Source: Pseudomonadota bacterium (lineage in GTDB: Bacteria > Pseudomonadota > Gammaproteobacteria > Burkholderiales > Burkholderiaceae). From it: a stretch of 8,300 nt of DNA. Each line of letters begins with the position of its first letter. The stretch's first letter is position 1. Positions 7,297-8,300 of the stretch are shown here, one piece after another. Below the pieces are notes generated by a model. That model was not told the origin of the DNA and made no database searches. It was given only the letters and a program-made list of their open reading frames with translations. Where the stretch lies: contig JAEZQX010000340.1 of NCBI GenBank assembly GCA_023441105.1, forward strand, positions 1 to 8,300. The letters run 5' to 3'. The translations under genes and the position numbers were made by a program.

Positions 7297-8300
7297 TTAC
7301 AATTTCTGCGCCTGCAGGAAGCTGTCCATGCTCGCCTCCGCGAAGCTGAACCACAGATTCTGGTCGGCGCGGAAGCTGGAATAGTCGCTCCACACCTTCT
7401 TCCAGTTGGGATTCTTCGCCGACAATTCGCTGTACAGCGCCTGGGACTCGCGAAAGCCTGCGTCCATGACCTCCTTGGGAAAGCGGTGCAGCTTTGCCCC
7501 CTGTGCAACCAGCTCCTTCAAGGCCTTCGGATTCCTCGCGTCGTAGCGTGCCTGCATGACGGCATGTGCCTGGGCGGCCGCCGCCTCGACGATCGCCTTG
7601 TATTCGTTCGGCAATGCCTCGAAGGCCTTGACGCCCACGAAGAGATCCAGCTGGGCGCTGCCATCGTGCCACCCGGGATAGTAGTAGTGCGGCGCGACCT
7701 TGTAGAAGCCGAGCTTCTGGTCGTCCACCGGACTGCTGAATTCGACGGCATCGATGGTTCCCTTCTCGAGCGACTGGTAGATCTCTCCCCCTGGGATGGC
7801 CTGGGGGACGACGCCCAGCCGCTCGTAGACCCGCCCCGACACCAGTCCCGAAACCCGCAGCTTCAGGCCCTTCATGTCATCGAGCGACTTGATCTCCTTG
7901 CGATACCACCCGCCCATCTGTGCGCCGGTGTTTCCCATGGGAAAGTTGACAACGTTGAATGTCCGATAGAACTCCCGCATCAGCTTGAGCCCATTGCCGT
8001 CGTACATCCAGGCGTTCATCTGTCGCGTATTGAGGCTGAACGGGATGCCGTTGAAGGCAAAAGTCTCATCCTTGCCGGCAAAGAAATTGGAGGCCGTGTG
8101 GGCGCATTCGACGGTGCCGTTCTGAACGCCATCGAGGACCCCGAAGGCTGGCATCAGTTCACCTGCCGCATGGACACTGATGGTGAATTTCCCTCCGGTC
8201 ATCTCGTTGACCAGCTTCGAGAACAGCTCCGCAGTGCCATAGATGGTATCGAGCGACTTGGGAAAGCTGTGTGCCAGACGCCACCTGATTGCGCTTTGGG
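7297..8300 (-). CDS. TRAP transporter solute-binding protein, DctP family, TakP-like; N-terminus outside window
   Basis: The 333 C-terminal residues of a TRAP-transporter extracytoplasmic binding protein. The frame runs off the right edge, so only the signal peptide and first few mature residues are missing; full length in the family is about 360. The visible start RWRLAHSFPKSLDTIYGTAE, then NTRQMNAWMYDGNG, FPMGNTGAQMGGWYRKEI, LKLRVSG, LEKGTIDAVEFSSPVDDQKLGF and HYYYPGW closely follow the TakP type, which binds 2-oxo monocarboxylates such as pyruvate or 2-oxobutyrate. The Arg in LKLRVSG is the usual TRAP carboxylate-binding arginine. It is convergent with the AcnX operon, with 75 nt between the stops. 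No DctQ/DctM membrane gene follows it, so these must lie upstream beyond the window or elsewhere. The ligand is probably a short 2-oxo or 2-hydroxy carboxylate, inferred from the family. Confidence 0.93.
   Translation of the reverse strand, partial: QSAIRWRLAHSFPKSLDTIYGTAELFSKLVNEMTGGKFTISVHAAGELMPAFGVLDGVQNGTVECAHTASNFFAGKDETFAFNGIPFSLNTRQMNAWMYDGNGLKLMREFYRTFNVVNFPMGNTGAQMGGWYRKEIKSLDDMKGLKLRVSGLVSGRVYERLGVVPQAIPGGEIYQSLEKGTIDAVEFSSPVDDQKLGFYKVAPHYYYPGWHDGSAQLDLFVGVKAFEALPNEYKAIVEAAAAQAHAVMQARYDARNPKALKELVAQGAKLHRFPKEVMDAGFRESQALYSELSAKNPNWKKVWSDYSSFRADQNLWFSFAEASMDSFLQAQKL

Overview
The window is GC-rich and densely coded, with short intergenic gaps. It carries three separate Bug/TctC-type solute-binding proteins with no TctA/TctB membrane partners. 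That expansion is typical of Burkholderiales (Bordetella, Achromobacter, Cupriavidus, Variovorax and relatives), so a betaproteobacterial chromosome is the best guess; no rRNA or housekeeping marker is present to prove it. I see no tRNA, rRNA, CRISPR array, insertion sequence or phage gene.

Left block (1-2718, + strand): a Bug protein cut by the window edge, a second complete Bug protein 44 nt downstream, and a TauD/TfdA-type Fe(II)/2-oxoglutarate dioxygenase whose ATG overlaps the preceding stop (ATGA). They look like one operon that captures an organic acid and oxidises a small substrate. Its promoter lies outside the window.

Middle block (2720-3385): an AhpD/carboxymuconolactone decarboxylase-family protein on the - strand, whose stop is one nucleotide from the dioxygenase stop, and divergently a 57-residue DUF1328/YtjA-type membrane protein. 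Neither has an obvious metabolic link to its neighbours.

Right block (3476-7221): a LysR-type regulator on the - strand, divergent from a three-gene + strand operon. The operon encodes a periplasmic Bug protein and the large and small subunits of a split aconitase X (AcnX, DUF521 plus DUF126). The 78-nt divergent gap holds a perfect 7+3+7 inverted repeat that could be the regulator's operator. The simplest reading is an inducible module that binds a hydroxy acid and dehydrates or isomerises it with an Fe-S hydro-lyase of unknown substrate. The small subunit lacks the serines usually seen in the AcnX swivel-domain loop, which makes this the most interesting part of the window.

Right edge (7297-8300, - strand): a TRAP-transporter solute-binding protein resembling the 2-oxoacid-binding TakP group. 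It converges on the AcnX operon and its N-terminus lies outside the window. A second class of carboxylate-binding protein next to AcnX supports an organic-acid catabolic locus, but co-regulation is not shown.
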